Part shown: positions 40,128 through 48,231 of the stretch, in pieces
Layout of the letters: every line of letters starts with the position of its first letter
Position numbering within the stretch: the stretch's first letter is position 1
Assembly (NCBI RefSeq): GCF_900104535.1
Contig: NZ_LT629710.1
Span: 1,674,001-1,738,000, forward strand
Source of the DNA: Nakamurella panacisegetis
GTDB lineage: Bacteria; Actinomycetota; Actinomycetes; Mycobacteriales; Nakamurellaceae
DNA length: 64,000 nucleotides
Direction: 5' to 3'
Notes under the pieces: model-generated
Told to the model about the DNA's origin: nothing
Databases searched by the model: none
The model's input: the letters and a program-made list of their open reading frames with translations, nothing else
Made by a program: the position numbers and the translations under genes

Positions 40128-40979
40128 ATGGTGCCCCATCCGCCCACCGCCGAGCTGAACTGGTGGCAGGCCGGGCTGCTGGCGGTGGTGCTGCTGGCCA
40201 TGGCCCTCGGCCTGAGCCGGGTGAGGGCCGGCTGGGCGCAGAAGACGATGCCCTTCCTCAAGGAAGCCGGCATCGTCGCCCTGTTGTTCGCGCTCTGGCA
40301 GCGAGCCGGGCAGCTCTCCCAGCACAGCACCACCACCGCGTTCGACCGCGGCATCTGGATCAACCGCGCCGAACGGTGGCTGCATCTGCCGAACGAGCGC
40401 GACCTCCAGCTCGGGCTGATCACCCACCCGACGCTGGGCCAGTGGGCCAATCTGTACTACGCCGTCATGCACCTGTCCACGACCGGCGCCATGCTCTTCT
40501 GGCTGTTCTGGCGACACCGGGACAAGTACTCAAGGGTGCGGGCGGCACTGGCCATCTTCACCGGCCTGGCCCTGCTCGTGCAGACCGTCGCCGTCGCGCC
40601 ACCCCGGCTGCTGCCGCAACTCGGGTTCATCGACATCGCCGTCAAGTACGGCCAGTCGGTCTACGGCTCCGGAGCGTTCAGTGCCCAGGATCTCCTGGCC
40701 ATGCCGTCGGTGCACATCGGCTGGGCGATCGTGGTGGCCGGCGCGGTCATCTATGCCAGCACCAGCCGCTGGCGGTGGCTGGTCCTGGTCCACCCGTTGC
40801 TGACGCTCTACGTCATCACCGCCACCGGTAACCACTGGTGGTTCGACAGCCTCGGCTCCGTGCTGCTCCTGGCCCCGGTCGTCGTGGGGCAGATCTTCTA
40901 CTTCCGATGGCGCGGGTCCCGCCGTCCCGCCCGGGGCGAGCGGACCGAGGCCCTCACCGTTGTCGGGACGTCGTCCTAG
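40128..40979 (+). CDS. PAP2 superfamily membrane phosphatase/phosphotransferase (Aur1/Ipt1-like)
   Basis: A 283-residue membrane protein with about six helices. The PAP2 active-site motifs are present in order: a Lys/Arg-containing region before helix 4, AMPSVHIGWAIVV (S-x-H, first catalytic His) and TGNHWWFDSL (second His with Asp). The HWWxD form of the last motif is typical of the inositolphosphotransferase-like PAP2_3 group, which moves phosphoinositol or dephosphorylates lipid phosphates at the outer membrane face. The start codon has no clear ribosome site. Confidence 0.85.
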   Translation: MVPHPPTAELNWWQAGLLAVVLLAMALGLSRVRAGWAQKTMPFLKEAGIVALLFALWQRAGQLSQHSTTTAFDRGIWINRAERWLHLPNERDLQLGLITHPTLGQWANLYYAVMHLSTTGAMLFWLFWRHRDKYSRVRAALAIFTGLALLVQTVAVAPPRLLPQLGFIDIAVKYGQSVYGSGAFSAQDLLAMPSVHIGWAIVVAGAVIYASTSRWRWLVLVHPLLTLYVITATGNHWWFDSLGSVLLLAPVVVGQIFYFRWRGSRRPARGERTEALTVVGTSS

Positions 40980-41035
40980 GCTGATGACCGGGAGGGCGAG
41001 GCTGGACGCCGCGCTCGCGTCCGAGGAGGCAGGGT

Positions 41036-41602
41036 ATGCGGCAGATCGTGATGATGACGTCGGTCTCCCTCGACGGCTACGTCGCCGGGCCGGGCGGCGA
41101 GATCGACTGGCACCACGTCGACGACGAGGTGCACACCGACTTCAACACCCGGCTCGGTGCCATGAGCACCTTCCTTGACGGGCGGATTTCCTACGAGCTG
41201 ATGGCGTCCTACTGGCCGACGGCCGACCAGGACGCGGAGGCCGCGCCGCCGATCGTCGAGTTCGCCCGGATCTGGCGGGACATGCCGAAGATCGTCTTCT
41301 CACGGTCGCTGACCGACGTCGCGTGGAACTCGACGATCCGCCGGGAGGTCGACCCGGAGGAGATCCGCGAGTTGCAGCGCCGGCCGGGTGGGGACATGGC
41401 GATCGGTGGAGCGACCCTGGCCGCGACCTTCATGCGGTTCGACCTGATCGACGAGTACTGCCTGTACGTCAACCCGATCATCCTGGGTGCCGGGCAGCCG
41501 CTGTTCCCGGGCGCGCCCGAGCGGGTCGCGCCGACGCTGGTCGAGTCGCGGACGTTCGGCAACGGAGTCGTACTGATCCGCTACCGCCGCGAGCGCGGGT
41601 AG
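41036..41602 (+). CDS. Dihydrofolate-reductase-like (RibD C-terminal domain) protein
   Basis: A 188-residue protein with the DHFR/RibD_C fold: it opens MRQIVMMTSVSLDGYVAGPGGEIDW, the family's SLDGYxA motif. The middle has FLDGRISYELMASYWP, and the C-terminal part DMAIGGATLAATFMRFDLIDEYCLYVNPIILGAG holds the Gly-Gly loop that binds NADPH. Close to the YyaP/YwjB type of uncharacterised reductases, not to true FolA. GAGGAGG precedes the ATG. It begins a tight same-strand run with the racemase and the SDR gene. Confidence 0.9.
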   Translation: MRQIVMMTSVSLDGYVAGPGGEIDWHHVDDEVHTDFNTRLGAMSTFLDGRISYELMASYWPTADQDAEAAPPIVEFARIWRDMPKIVFSRSLTDVAWNSTIRREVDPEEIRELQRRPGGDMAIGGATLAATFMRFDLIDEYCLYVNPIILGAGQPLFPGAPERVAPTLVESRTFGNGVVLIRYRRERG

Positions 41603-41611
41603 TTTCGTCCG

Positions 41612-42319
41612 ATGGAGCAACGGGTCATTGGCCTGCTCGGCGGCATGAGTTGGGAGAGCAGCGCGCAGTACTACCGCCTGACCAACGAGCTGGTCCGTGA
41701 CCGGCTGGGCGGCCTGCACTCCGCCCGTTGTCTGCTGGCCTCGGTCGACTTCGCCGAGATCGAGCGTCTCCAGGTCGCCGGCGACTGGGACACCGCCGGA
41801 GCGGTGCTGGCCCGAGTGGCCAAAGCGCTGGAGGCCGGGGGCGCCGAGATCATCGTGATGTGCACGAACACCATGCACAAAGTGGCCGATCAAATCCGGG
41901 CCGACCTGGGCATACCGTTCCTCCACCTGGCCGACACCACCGCCCGGGCCGTGATCGCGGCCGGGATGACGACGGTCGGACTGCTCGGGACCGCCTTCAC
42001 CATGGAGCAGGACTTCTACCGGGAGCGGCTGGCCTCGCACGGACTCTCCGTCCTGATCCCCGAAGCGGCCGACCGGGCCGAGGTGCACCGGGTCATCTAC
42101 GAAGAGCTGTGCCTCGGAGTGGTGCGAGAAGAGTCCCGCCAGATCTATCGCGAGGTGATAGAACGCCTGGTCGCGGCGGGTGCGGAGGGCGTCATCCTGG
42201 GATGCACCGAGATCGAGTTGCTGGTCGGGGCCGAGGACAGTCCGGTGCCGGTCTTTCCCACCACCCGGCTGCACGTCGAGGCCGCCGTGAACTGGTCGCT
42301 CTCCGAGGAGCAAGCATGA
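41612..42319 (+). CDS. Aspartate/glutamate racemase family protein
   Basis: A 235-residue PLP-independent racemase with both catalytic cysteines in standard motifs: VMCTNTMHK (first half) and LGCTEIELL (second half). The N-terminus VIGLLGGMSWESSAQYY is the substrate-binding loop of the YgeA/aspartate racemase group. It begins 9 bp after the DHFR-like gene and ends overlapping the SDR start by 4 bp (ATGA), so all three are probably one operon. It could supply D-aspartate or D-glutamate, or act on another amino acid. Confidence 0.93.
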   Translation: MEQRVIGLLGGMSWESSAQYYRLTNELVRDRLGGLHSARCLLASVDFAEIERLQVAGDWDTAGAVLARVAKALEAGGAEIIVMCTNTMHKVADQIRADLGIPFLHLADTTARAVIAAGMTTVGLLGTAFTMEQDFYRERLASHGLSVLIPEAADRAEVHRVIYEELCLGVVREESRQIYREVIERLVAAGAEGVILGCTEIELLVGAEDSPVPVFPTTRLHVEAAVNWSLSEEQA

Positions 42320-43158
42320 CGAAGACCGTCCTGATCACCGGCACCTCGTCGGGCATCGGGGCCCATACGGCGGTGGCAGCGGCGAGGTCCGGCTGGCGGG
42401 CGGTGGCGACGATGCGTGACGTGTCCCGGGCCGGGGTTCTGACCGAGCTCGCCCGTTCCGCCGGGGTCCTCGACCTGATCGACATCCGCGCCCTGGACAT
42501 CACCGATCTCGATTCGGTGACGTCCTGTCTGGACGGGGTGATCGCGGATTTCGGAGCGCTGGACGCGGTCGTCAACAACGCCGGAGCCGGGCACGTCGGG
42601 ACGCTGGAGCTGGAGCGCATCGACGATGTCCGCACCGTCATGGAGGTCAACTTCTTCGGGACGGTGCTGGTCACCAAGGCGGCGCTCCCGCACCTCCGGG
42701 CGTCCGGTGGTCGAGTGCTGACGGTGACCAGCGTCGGGGGCGTGGTCGGGCAGCCGTTCAACGAGGCGTACTGCGCGGCGAAGTTCGCGGTCGAAGGGTT
42801 CATGGAGTCACTGGCACCCGTGGCGGCCACCGTCGGCGTGACCGTCGTGGTGATCGAACCGGGCGCCGTGGCCAGCGGATTCGTCGGCAACGTCGGGCTC
42901 GACGCCACCGGCCTGATGGCGTCCGCCGGGCCGTACGCGCCGGCGCTCACCGCCTACCTGGCTCGCACCGCCGGCGCGTTCGCCCACGCCCAGAGCGCGG
43001 CCGACGCGGCCGGGGTGATCATCTCCGCGCTGACCGCGGAGGACGTGCCGTTCCGGATGCAGACCTCGCCCGGCGCGCGGGCCTTCGCCGGGGTGAAACT
43101 GGCCGACCTGGACGGCAGCGGCGTGATCGGCCTGACCACTACCTGGGTCGCCTCTTGA
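42316..43158 (+). CDS. Short-chain dehydrogenase/reductase (classical SDR)
   Basis: A 280-residue oxidoreductase. The NAD(P) motif is LITGTSSGIGAHTA (TGxxxGxG). NNAGAG follows at about residue 83, the catalytic Ser is in TVTSVGG and the catalytic Tyr-x-x-x-Lys is YCAAKFA. ATG at 42316 overlaps the racemase stop. After IEPGAVASGF the substrate loop is long. The substrate is unknown, and coupling to the racemase and DHFR-like protein suggests a small metabolic operon. Confidence 0.93.
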   Translation: MTKTVLITGTSSGIGAHTAVAAARSGWRAVATMRDVSRAGVLTELARSAGVLDLIDIRALDITDLDSVTSCLDGVIADFGALDAVVNNAGAGHVGTLELERIDDVRTVMEVNFFGTVLVTKAALPHLRASGGRVLTVTSVGGVVGQPFNEAYCAAKFAVEGFMESLAPVAATVGVTVVVIEPGAVASGFVGNVGLDATGLMASAGPYAPALTAYLARTAGAFAHAQSAADAAGVIISALTAEDVPFRMQTSPGARAFAGVKLADLDGSGVIGLTTTWVAS

Positions 43159-43185
43159 CCCTGACACGATGTCAGGTCCCAGGCT
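43155..43185 (+). promoter_or_regulatory. MerR-type promoter with central palindrome
   Basis: TTGACC at 43155-43160 and CAGGCT at 43180-43185 are separated by 19 bp, the long spacer that MerR regulators correct. The spacer holds the perfect palindrome CCTGACA-CGA-TGTCAGG (43160-43176). The MerR gene starts 10 bp later. Confidence 0.7.
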
Positions 43186-43194
43186 GAGTGGGTC

Positions 43195-44016
43195 ATGTTC
43201 ACCATCGGAGAATTCGCCGGCCTCGGTCGGGTGTCGATCCGGATGCTGCGTCACTACGACCGCATCGGGGTTCTGCGCCCGGCCGCGGTCGACCCGGTCA
43301 ACGGCTACCGGCTCTATCGGGCCGATCAGCTGTCCCGACTCAACCGTGTAGTCGCCCTGAGCAGCCTCGGATTCACCCTCGCGCAGGTGCGTTCGATCCT
43401 CGAGGGACCGATCGACGTGGCCGAGTTGAGGGGCATGCTGCGGCTGCGGCAGGCCGAACTTCACACTCAGCTCGAGGCCGACCGAGCCCGGCTGACCGGC
43501 GTCGAGGCGCGACTCCGCATCATCGCCCAGGAGGGCACCATGAGTACTCAGGACGTTGTGGTCAAGAGAGTCGAGCCGGTCCGCCTGGCCGAGATGACGG
43601 CCACGGCCGCCAGTTTCGCCACCCGGGACATCGGTCCGGTGATCCAGACGCTGTATCCGCAGCTGATGCGGGAGCTCGACCGCGCCGGCATCCGGCCGAC
43701 CGGGTATGGGATCGCGTACTACGAGGCCGCCGACGATGATTCAGTGGTGATCCACGCCGGCATCATGGTCGACGCCGATCCGGTCGCCGACCAGGCTTTC
43801 CGCATCGGGGATCTGGCCGGCGAGCAATCGGCGGCCACGATCATCCACCGCGGATCGATGGACACCTGCGAGGAGAGCTACCAGGCCCTGGCGCAATGGA
43901 CGGAGGCGAACGGCTACCGCGCCAAGGGTTTCGCCCGCGAGGTGTACGTCGACTACGACCCCGAGCGTCCAGACGACGGAGTCACCGAACTCCAGATGCC
44001 GATCGAGAAGACCTGA
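43195..44016 (+). CDS. MerR family regulator with GyrI-like effector domain
   Basis: A 273-residue regulator. The MerR HTH spans residues 1-70 (FTIGEFAGLGRVSIRMLRHYDRIGVLRP, then GYRLYRADQLSRLNRV). A coiled-coil linker follows (about 80-112, LRLRQAELHTQLEADRARLTGVEARL). The C-terminal 155 residues form a GyrI/BmrR-like drug-binding domain (VKRVEPVRLAEMTATA to ELQMPIEK). This is the BmrR arrangement. It sits directly behind its own MerR-type promoter, so it is autoregulated and may also read back on the SDR operon. Confidence 0.93.
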   Translation: MFTIGEFAGLGRVSIRMLRHYDRIGVLRPAAVDPVNGYRLYRADQLSRLNRVVALSSLGFTLAQVRSILEGPIDVAELRGMLRLRQAELHTQLEADRARLTGVEARLRIIAQEGTMSTQDVVVKRVEPVRLAEMTATAASFATRDIGPVIQTLYPQLMRELDRAGIRPTGYGIAYYEAADDDSVVIHAGIMVDADPVADQAFRIGDLAGEQSAATIIHRGSMDTCEESYQALAQWTEANGYRAKGFAREVYVDYDPERPDDGVTELQMPIEKT

Positions 44017-44043
44017 GCCACCCGGGGCTCTCTGAACCCCGCC

Positions 44044-44127
44044 CGGCGTGGATCAACTTCGCAGGCATGGACGAACTTGTTCGCTCCTGTCACACCCGTC
44101 CCAAGACCGCGAAGTTGATCCACGCCG
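44044..44127. repeat. Inverted-repeat element between MerR and MBL genes
   Basis: Perfect 19-bp terminal inverted repeats (CGGCGTGGATCAACTTCGC at 44044-44062 and its complement at 44109-44127) flank a 46-bp core. Such a short element with long exact ends looks like a palindromic intergenic repeat or MITE. It could also end the transcripts of the two converging genes. Confidence 0.65.
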
Positions 44128-44169
44128 CACTCCCTCGGTCTAGCCCTCGTCGGCCAAGCCTTGTCCGGG

Positions 44170-45003
44170 TCACGCACCCTCGTCCGGATCGCGGATCTCG
44201 TCGCGGATCCAGCCGATGTAGCGGTCGGCACTGCGCTGGACGGCCGTCCTCGCGTCCGCCTGGATCACCCGTCCGTCGAACGCACCGTAGATCCGGTCGA
44301 ACGTCAGGTCGTCCACGGTGGAGGCGATCTGACGCACCAGCCGCTCGCCGAGCGGGATCAGGTTCGGATAGCTGCGCATGAACGAGACCGTGGCCCGGTC
44401 GTTGTTGACCATCAACGTGTCGCCGACCAGCAGGGCACCCTGGCCGTCCGCCCCGGCCGGCCAGTGCAGAACAGCGCTTCCCGGGAAGTGGCCGCCGCAC
44501 TGGATCAACTCCAGCCCCGGCACCACCGTCCGCCGGCCGGACCACAGCGTGATGTTGTCGTCCGGACGACGGATCCAGCGCCGATCGGCCTCGGCCGTGT
44601 AGACCGGGATCCCGTCGAACGCCTTGCTCCAGGTGATCGACGCCCCGACCAGGTGCGGGTGGCTCGACGCGATCGCCGCCACCCCACCCAGGACCATCGC
44701 GTCGTTGACGAGTTGCTGGTTCACGAAACCGGGCGGCTCCCACAGCACGTTCCCGGCCGGGGTGCGGACCAGCAGCCCGCGCTGGCCGATCCCGAACGAC
44801 GGACTCACCTGCAGTCCGTACAGATCCGGTTCGATCTCGCGGAAGGCGCCCGAGTATTCGTCCGCCATCGCCGTGAGCGAGGTCCAGGCCTGTCCTCCGG
44901 CCGGGACGTATTGCCGCTCGTCCGTGCAGATCGCGCACGGAGCCGGCGGCCGGGCGGTGTTGGCGTGTTCGATGCCGCAGGCCGTGCAGATCCAGACCGT
45001 CAT
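44170..45003 (-). CDS. Metallo-beta-lactamase-fold protein with N-terminal zinc ribbon
   Basis: A 277-residue protein. Residues 5-27 carry two Cys pairs, CTACG and CAIC, as in rubredoxin-like zinc ribbons. The MBL-like domain follows (about 50-265). The usual HxHxDH motif appears only as SSHPHLVGA, with two His but no Asp-His; a later His is in QCGGHFPGSAV and an Asp in LLVGDTLM. So the fold is likely kept but the metal site is reduced to fewer ligands. Function unknown. It converges on the MerR gene. Confidence 0.8.
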   Translation of the reverse strand: MTVWICTACGIEHANTARPPAPCAICTDERQYVPAGGQAWTSLTAMADEYSGAFREIEPDLYGLQVSPSFGIGQRGLLVRTPAGNVLWEPPGFVNQQLVNDAMVLGGVAAIASSHPHLVGASITWSKAFDGIPVYTAEADRRWIRRPDDNITLWSGRRTVVPGLELIQCGGHFPGSAVLHWPAGADGQGALLVGDTLMVNNDRATVSFMRSYPNLIPLGERLVRQIASTVDDLTFDRIYGAFDGRVIQADARTAVQRSADRYIGWIRDEIRDPDEGA

Positions 45004-45048
45004 ACTGCGACTCTGCGGGCCGTCCGGCCGCCTCGCAAGTCGCCCGGT

Positions 45049-45432
45049 CTACAGCTCGTAGTCCAGGATCAGCACCCCGTGCTCGACCAGCCCCGTGCCC
45101 GCGAGGCCGGTCAGTTCGCCTGTGCCGGACCCGTGGACGACGGCTGCGTGCATGGACGTCGGGAAGCCCTCCCCCATGGACGCGCCGTGCTCCAGCACGA
45201 ACGACCCCGTCCGGCCGTCGAGGGTGCCGACGATCCGTTCCTGTGCGACGTAGGACGCGCCACGCTCCCCTCGGGTGGTCAGCGCGTGCCCGGTAGCCGA
45301 TCCGACTAGGTCAGGACCGGTGTAGGTCTTCGCCAGGAGGACGTGCCCAGCGTCGGGGCCGCCCTCGACCCCCGGGTCGGGGTCTCCCTCCCACCGATCG
45401 AGCGTGAACGACGCCTCGAGATGCTTCGTCAT
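45049..45432 (-). CDS. DUF3224 domain protein
   Basis: A 127-residue protein with the DUF3224 beta-barrel pattern: MTKHLEASFTLDRWEGDP at the start, YVAQERIVGTLDGRTGSFVLEHGA in the middle and GTGELTGLAGTGLVEHG...LDYEL at the end. Small lipocalin-like barrels of this family have no known activity. The start at 45432 has no clear ribosome site. Confidence 0.8.
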   Translation of the reverse strand: MTKHLEASFTLDRWEGDPDPGVEGGPDAGHVLLAKTYTGPDLVGSATGHALTTRGERGASYVAQERIVGTLDGRTGSFVLEHGASMGEGFPTSMHAAVVHGSGTGELTGLAGTGLVEHGVLILDYEL

Positions 45433-45501
45433 GGCCGTGAGCATGCCAACGGCACCGGCCGAGGGCAATCGAAGGGTCCGTCAACATCGCTCCAGAGCGT
45501 C

Positions 45502-45543
45502 TACCGATCGGTACGTAGGGTTTTGTCGTTCGACTACGAACGA
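45502..45543. promoter_or_regulatory. Palindrome and hairpin upstream of the aminotransferase
   Basis: TACCGATCGGTA at 45502-45513 is a perfect 12-bp palindrome. Just after it, TCGTTCG-ACTA-CGAACGA (45526-45543) is flanked by TTTTG on the left and AAAA on the right, giving a bidirectional terminator-like hairpin between DUF3224 and the aminotransferase. Confidence 0.5.
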
Positions 45544-45734
45544 AAAAGCCATTCGTACCGGTGAGTAGCCCGGGTTGCGCCTGACCGAGTTCGCGCGAGC
45601 GCCCGCGCTCGGCACGCAACGCAACGGTGGCCAGACATGCAACACAGCTAGGATCAGTCGATCCGCCCCGGCACGCAGCCCTCCTCAGCACGCCCTGACC
45701 CAGCCCGGCGGCGGCAGAGGCGAAGGAAAGCCAC

Positions 45735-47039
45735 ATGACCGGGAACAGCCTGGACCGACACATGCCCTTGTATGCGCAGCGCACCGCTGGCATGCGAGCT
45801 TCGGCCGTCCGGTCCCTGTTCGCCGTGGCCAACCGTCCAGAGGTGGTCTCCCTCGCCGGTGGCATGCCGTACCTGCAGTCGCTGCCACTGGAGAGCGTCG
45901 CGGCCGAGGCGGCGCAGCTGATCGCCCAGGACGGACTGACCGCCCTGCAGTACGGCTCCGGCCAGGGCATTCTCGAACTCCGCGAGCAGATCTGTCAGGT
46001 CATGGCCCTGGAGGGCATCACCGCCCACCCGGATGACGTCACCGTGACCGTCGGCTCGCAGATGGCCCTCGACCTGGTCACCCGCATCTTCTGCGACCCG
46101 GGCGACGTCATCCTGGCCGAAGCGCCGTCCTACGTCGGCGCCCTGACCACCTTCGCGTCGTACCAGGCCAAGGTGGTCCACATCGAGATGGACTCCGACG
46201 GCCTCATTCCCTCGGCCGTCAGCGCCGCCATCGAGTCGGTCCGGGCAGCCGGCGGCCGGATCAAGTTCCTGTACACGATCCCGAACTTCCACAACCCGGC
46301 CGGCGTGACCATGTCCGACGCCCGGCGCCAGGAGCTGGCGAAGATCTGCCGCGAGGCCAACATCCCGATCCTGGAGGACAACCCCTACGGGCTGCTCGGC
46401 TTCGACGACAAGATCCGCCGTTCCATCCGGGCCGACGACGCCGAGAACGTGATCTACCTTGGCTCGTTCTCCAAGACGTTCGCCCCCGGCCTACGCGTCG
46501 GCTGGGTGCTCGCGCCGCACGCCGTCCGCGAGAAGCTGGTACTGGCGAACGAGAGTGCCACGCTCAACCCGCCGGTGTTCAACCAGATGATGGTCTCCCG
46601 GTACCTGGCCAATTTCGACTGGCAGAGCCAGGTCAAGGCCTACCGCCACACCTACGCCGAGCGCCGGGACGCGATGATCCAGGCCCTCGAGACGCACATG
46701 CCCGAGGGCACCACCTGGACCAACCCAGAGGGTGGGTTCTTCGTCTGGGTCACCCTCCCCGAGGGTTTCGACACGGCGGCCATGCTGCCCCGGGCCGTCA
46801 CCGCCCGCGTGGCCTACGTCCCCGGAACCGCCTTCTACGCCGACGGTCTCGGTTCGCGACAGATGCGGTTGTCGTTCTGCTTCCCGACGCCGGAACGCAT
46901 CGTTGAGGGCATCCGCCGCTTGGCCACGGTGCTGGACAACGAGCTGGACGTGATGCGCACCTTCGGTGCGACGACCGCCGCCCTGCCGGCCTACAAGGCC
47001 AACCGCGGCCCGTCCTCACCCTCTCCTGACATCTACTAA
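45735..47039 (+). CDS. PLP-dependent aminotransferase (MocR/2-aminoadipate transaminase-like, fold type I)
   Basis: A 434-residue aminotransferase. AAGGAA precedes the ATG. Key motifs: LAGGMPYLQSLPLE (N-terminal substrate loop of class I), LQYGSGQGILELREQI (phosphate-binding loop region), the Asn/Tyr region in LYTIPNFHNPAGVTMS, and the PLP Lys in GSFSKTFAPGLRVGW. This is the group of LysN/AlaA-like 2-aminoadipate or aromatic transaminases. The D-Ala-D-Ala-ligase-like gene starts 9 bp later, so the two are one operon, perhaps making an amino acid that the ligase then joins. Confidence 0.94.
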   Translation: MTGNSLDRHMPLYAQRTAGMRASAVRSLFAVANRPEVVSLAGGMPYLQSLPLESVAAEAAQLIAQDGLTALQYGSGQGILELREQICQVMALEGITAHPDDVTVTVGSQMALDLVTRIFCDPGDVILAEAPSYVGALTTFASYQAKVVHIEMDSDGLIPSAVSAAIESVRAAGGRIKFLYTIPNFHNPAGVTMSDARRQELAKICREANIPILEDNPYGLLGFDDKIRRSIRADDAENVIYLGSFSKTFAPGLRVGWVLAPHAVREKLVLANESATLNPPVFNQMMVSRYLANFDWQSQVKAYRHTYAERRDAMIQALETHMPEGTTWTNPEGGFFVWVTLPEGFDTAAMLPRAVTARVAYVPGTAFYADGLGSRQMRLSFCFPTPERIVEGIRRLATVLDNELDVMRTFGATTAALPAYKANRGPSSPSPDIY

Positions 47040-47048
47040 GGACCGAAG

Positions 47049-47996
47049 ATGAGCGATCGTCATGTGGTGGTACTGGCCGGCGGACTCACGCACGAACGTG
47101 ACGTGTCGCTCCGTTCCGGCTCGCGCTTGACCGAGGCGCTTCGCCGCCAGGGGCTCGAGGTGACCGTCCGGGACGCCGACGCCACCCTGCTGCCCTACCT
47201 GGCCCAGGCCAAGCCGGACGCGGCGATCATCGCGCTGCACGGCGGCCGCGGCGAGAACGGTGCGGTGCAGGGCATTCTCGAACTGGCCGGCATCCCGTAT
47301 CTCGGCACCCGGTCGCACGACTGCCGGCTCTCCTGGGACAAGCCGACCGCCAAGACGCTGGTCAAGCGGGCCGGTTTCGCTACCCCCGACTGGATCACGT
47401 TGGCCCACAACACCTTCCGCGACATGGGGGCCGCGGCGTTGATCAGCGAGCTGGTCGAGCACCTCGGTCTGCCCCTGATGCTGAAGCCGCATCAGGGCGG
47501 GTCGGCCCTGGGTGCATCGGTGGTGCGGACGGCGGCCGACGTGCCCGGCGCGTTGGTCCAGGCGTTCGCCTACGGCGACGTCGTGCTGGTCGAGCAGTTC
47601 GTCGAAGGCGTCGAGATCGCCGTCACCGTGGTCGACGGCAGTGAGGGCCCCCGCGCGCTGCCGGCCGTCGAAATCGTCCCGGAGAGCGGCGTCTTCGACT
47701 ACGAATCCCGCTACACCGCGGGCCTGACGACCTACTACACGCCGGCCCGACTCGATCCCGAGGCCGCCGGAGCCGCCGCCGAACTGGCCATCGGCGCCCA
47801 CAAAGCGCTTGGGCTGCAGGATATCTCCCGAACCGACGCGATCGTCGACGCGAACGGCGTCGTCCAGTTCCTCGAGGTCAACGTCTCCCCCGGACTGACC
47901 GAGACCTCGATGCTCCCGATGTCGGTGGAAGCAGCCGGCGAGGACCTGGGCGGCGTGTATTCCGCTCTGATCGAGCAGGCCATCGCGCGGGGCTGA
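47049..47996 (+). CDS. D-alanine--D-alanine ligase-like ATP-grasp enzyme
   Basis: A 315-residue ATP-grasp ligase. The N-terminal domain opens VVVLAGGLTHERDVSLRSG (the GGxSxERxVS motif of Ddl with Thr-His in place of Ser-x), and IIALHGGRGENGAVQGILE follows. The ATP lid is LMLKPHQGGSALGASVV, and the metal site is FLEVNVSPGLTETSMLP. At 315 residues it is close to short DdlB-type enzymes. It could be a genuine second Ddl or a paralogue joining other amino acids; pairing with an aminotransferase near parB suggests a conserved dedicated pathway. Confidence 0.9.
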   Translation: MSDRHVVVLAGGLTHERDVSLRSGSRLTEALRRQGLEVTVRDADATLLPYLAQAKPDAAIIALHGGRGENGAVQGILELAGIPYLGTRSHDCRLSWDKPTAKTLVKRAGFATPDWITLAHNTFRDMGAAALISELVEHLGLPLMLKPHQGGSALGASVVRTAADVPGALVQAFAYGDVVLVEQFVEGVEIAVTVVDGSEGPRALPAVEIVPESGVFDYESRYTAGLTTYYTPARLDPEAAGAAAELAIGAHKALGLQDISRTDAIVDANGVVQFLEVNVSPGLTETSMLPMSVEAAGEDLGGVYSALIEQAIARG

Positions 47997-48099
47997 GTCG
48001 CAGGTCACGCCTGGTTTACCCGCCCAGGTCCGCGGTAACCTCGTAAGACAGGCAGAGGCTGGGGCGCACATCGCCCGTTGACGGATCGAGGGCCGAGGC

Positions 48100-48231
48100 A
48101 TGCAGTGGTGGGCGTGGTTGATCATCGTGATCGTGGTGATAGCGGTCTTGGTGGGCGCGTTCGTCGCGCTGCAGGCGAAGCGGCGTCGTGGTGGCGTCAT
48201 CATCAGCGACCGCAAGCGCGGCCGTAAATGA
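48100..48231 (+). CDS. 43-residue single-helix membrane protein
   Basis: A short ORF (ATG, preceded by GAGGC) encoding a membrane helix WWAWLIIVIVVIAVLVGAFV and a basic tail (KRRRGG... KRGRK). Its stop overlaps the next start by 4 bp (ATGA), which strongly supports translation and coupling to the first PRC-barrel gene. The tail would face the cytosol (positive-inside rule) and could recruit the PRC-barrel proteins to the membrane. Confidence 0.75.
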   Translation: MQWWAWLIIVIVVIAVLVGAFVALQAKRRRGGVIISDRKRGRK

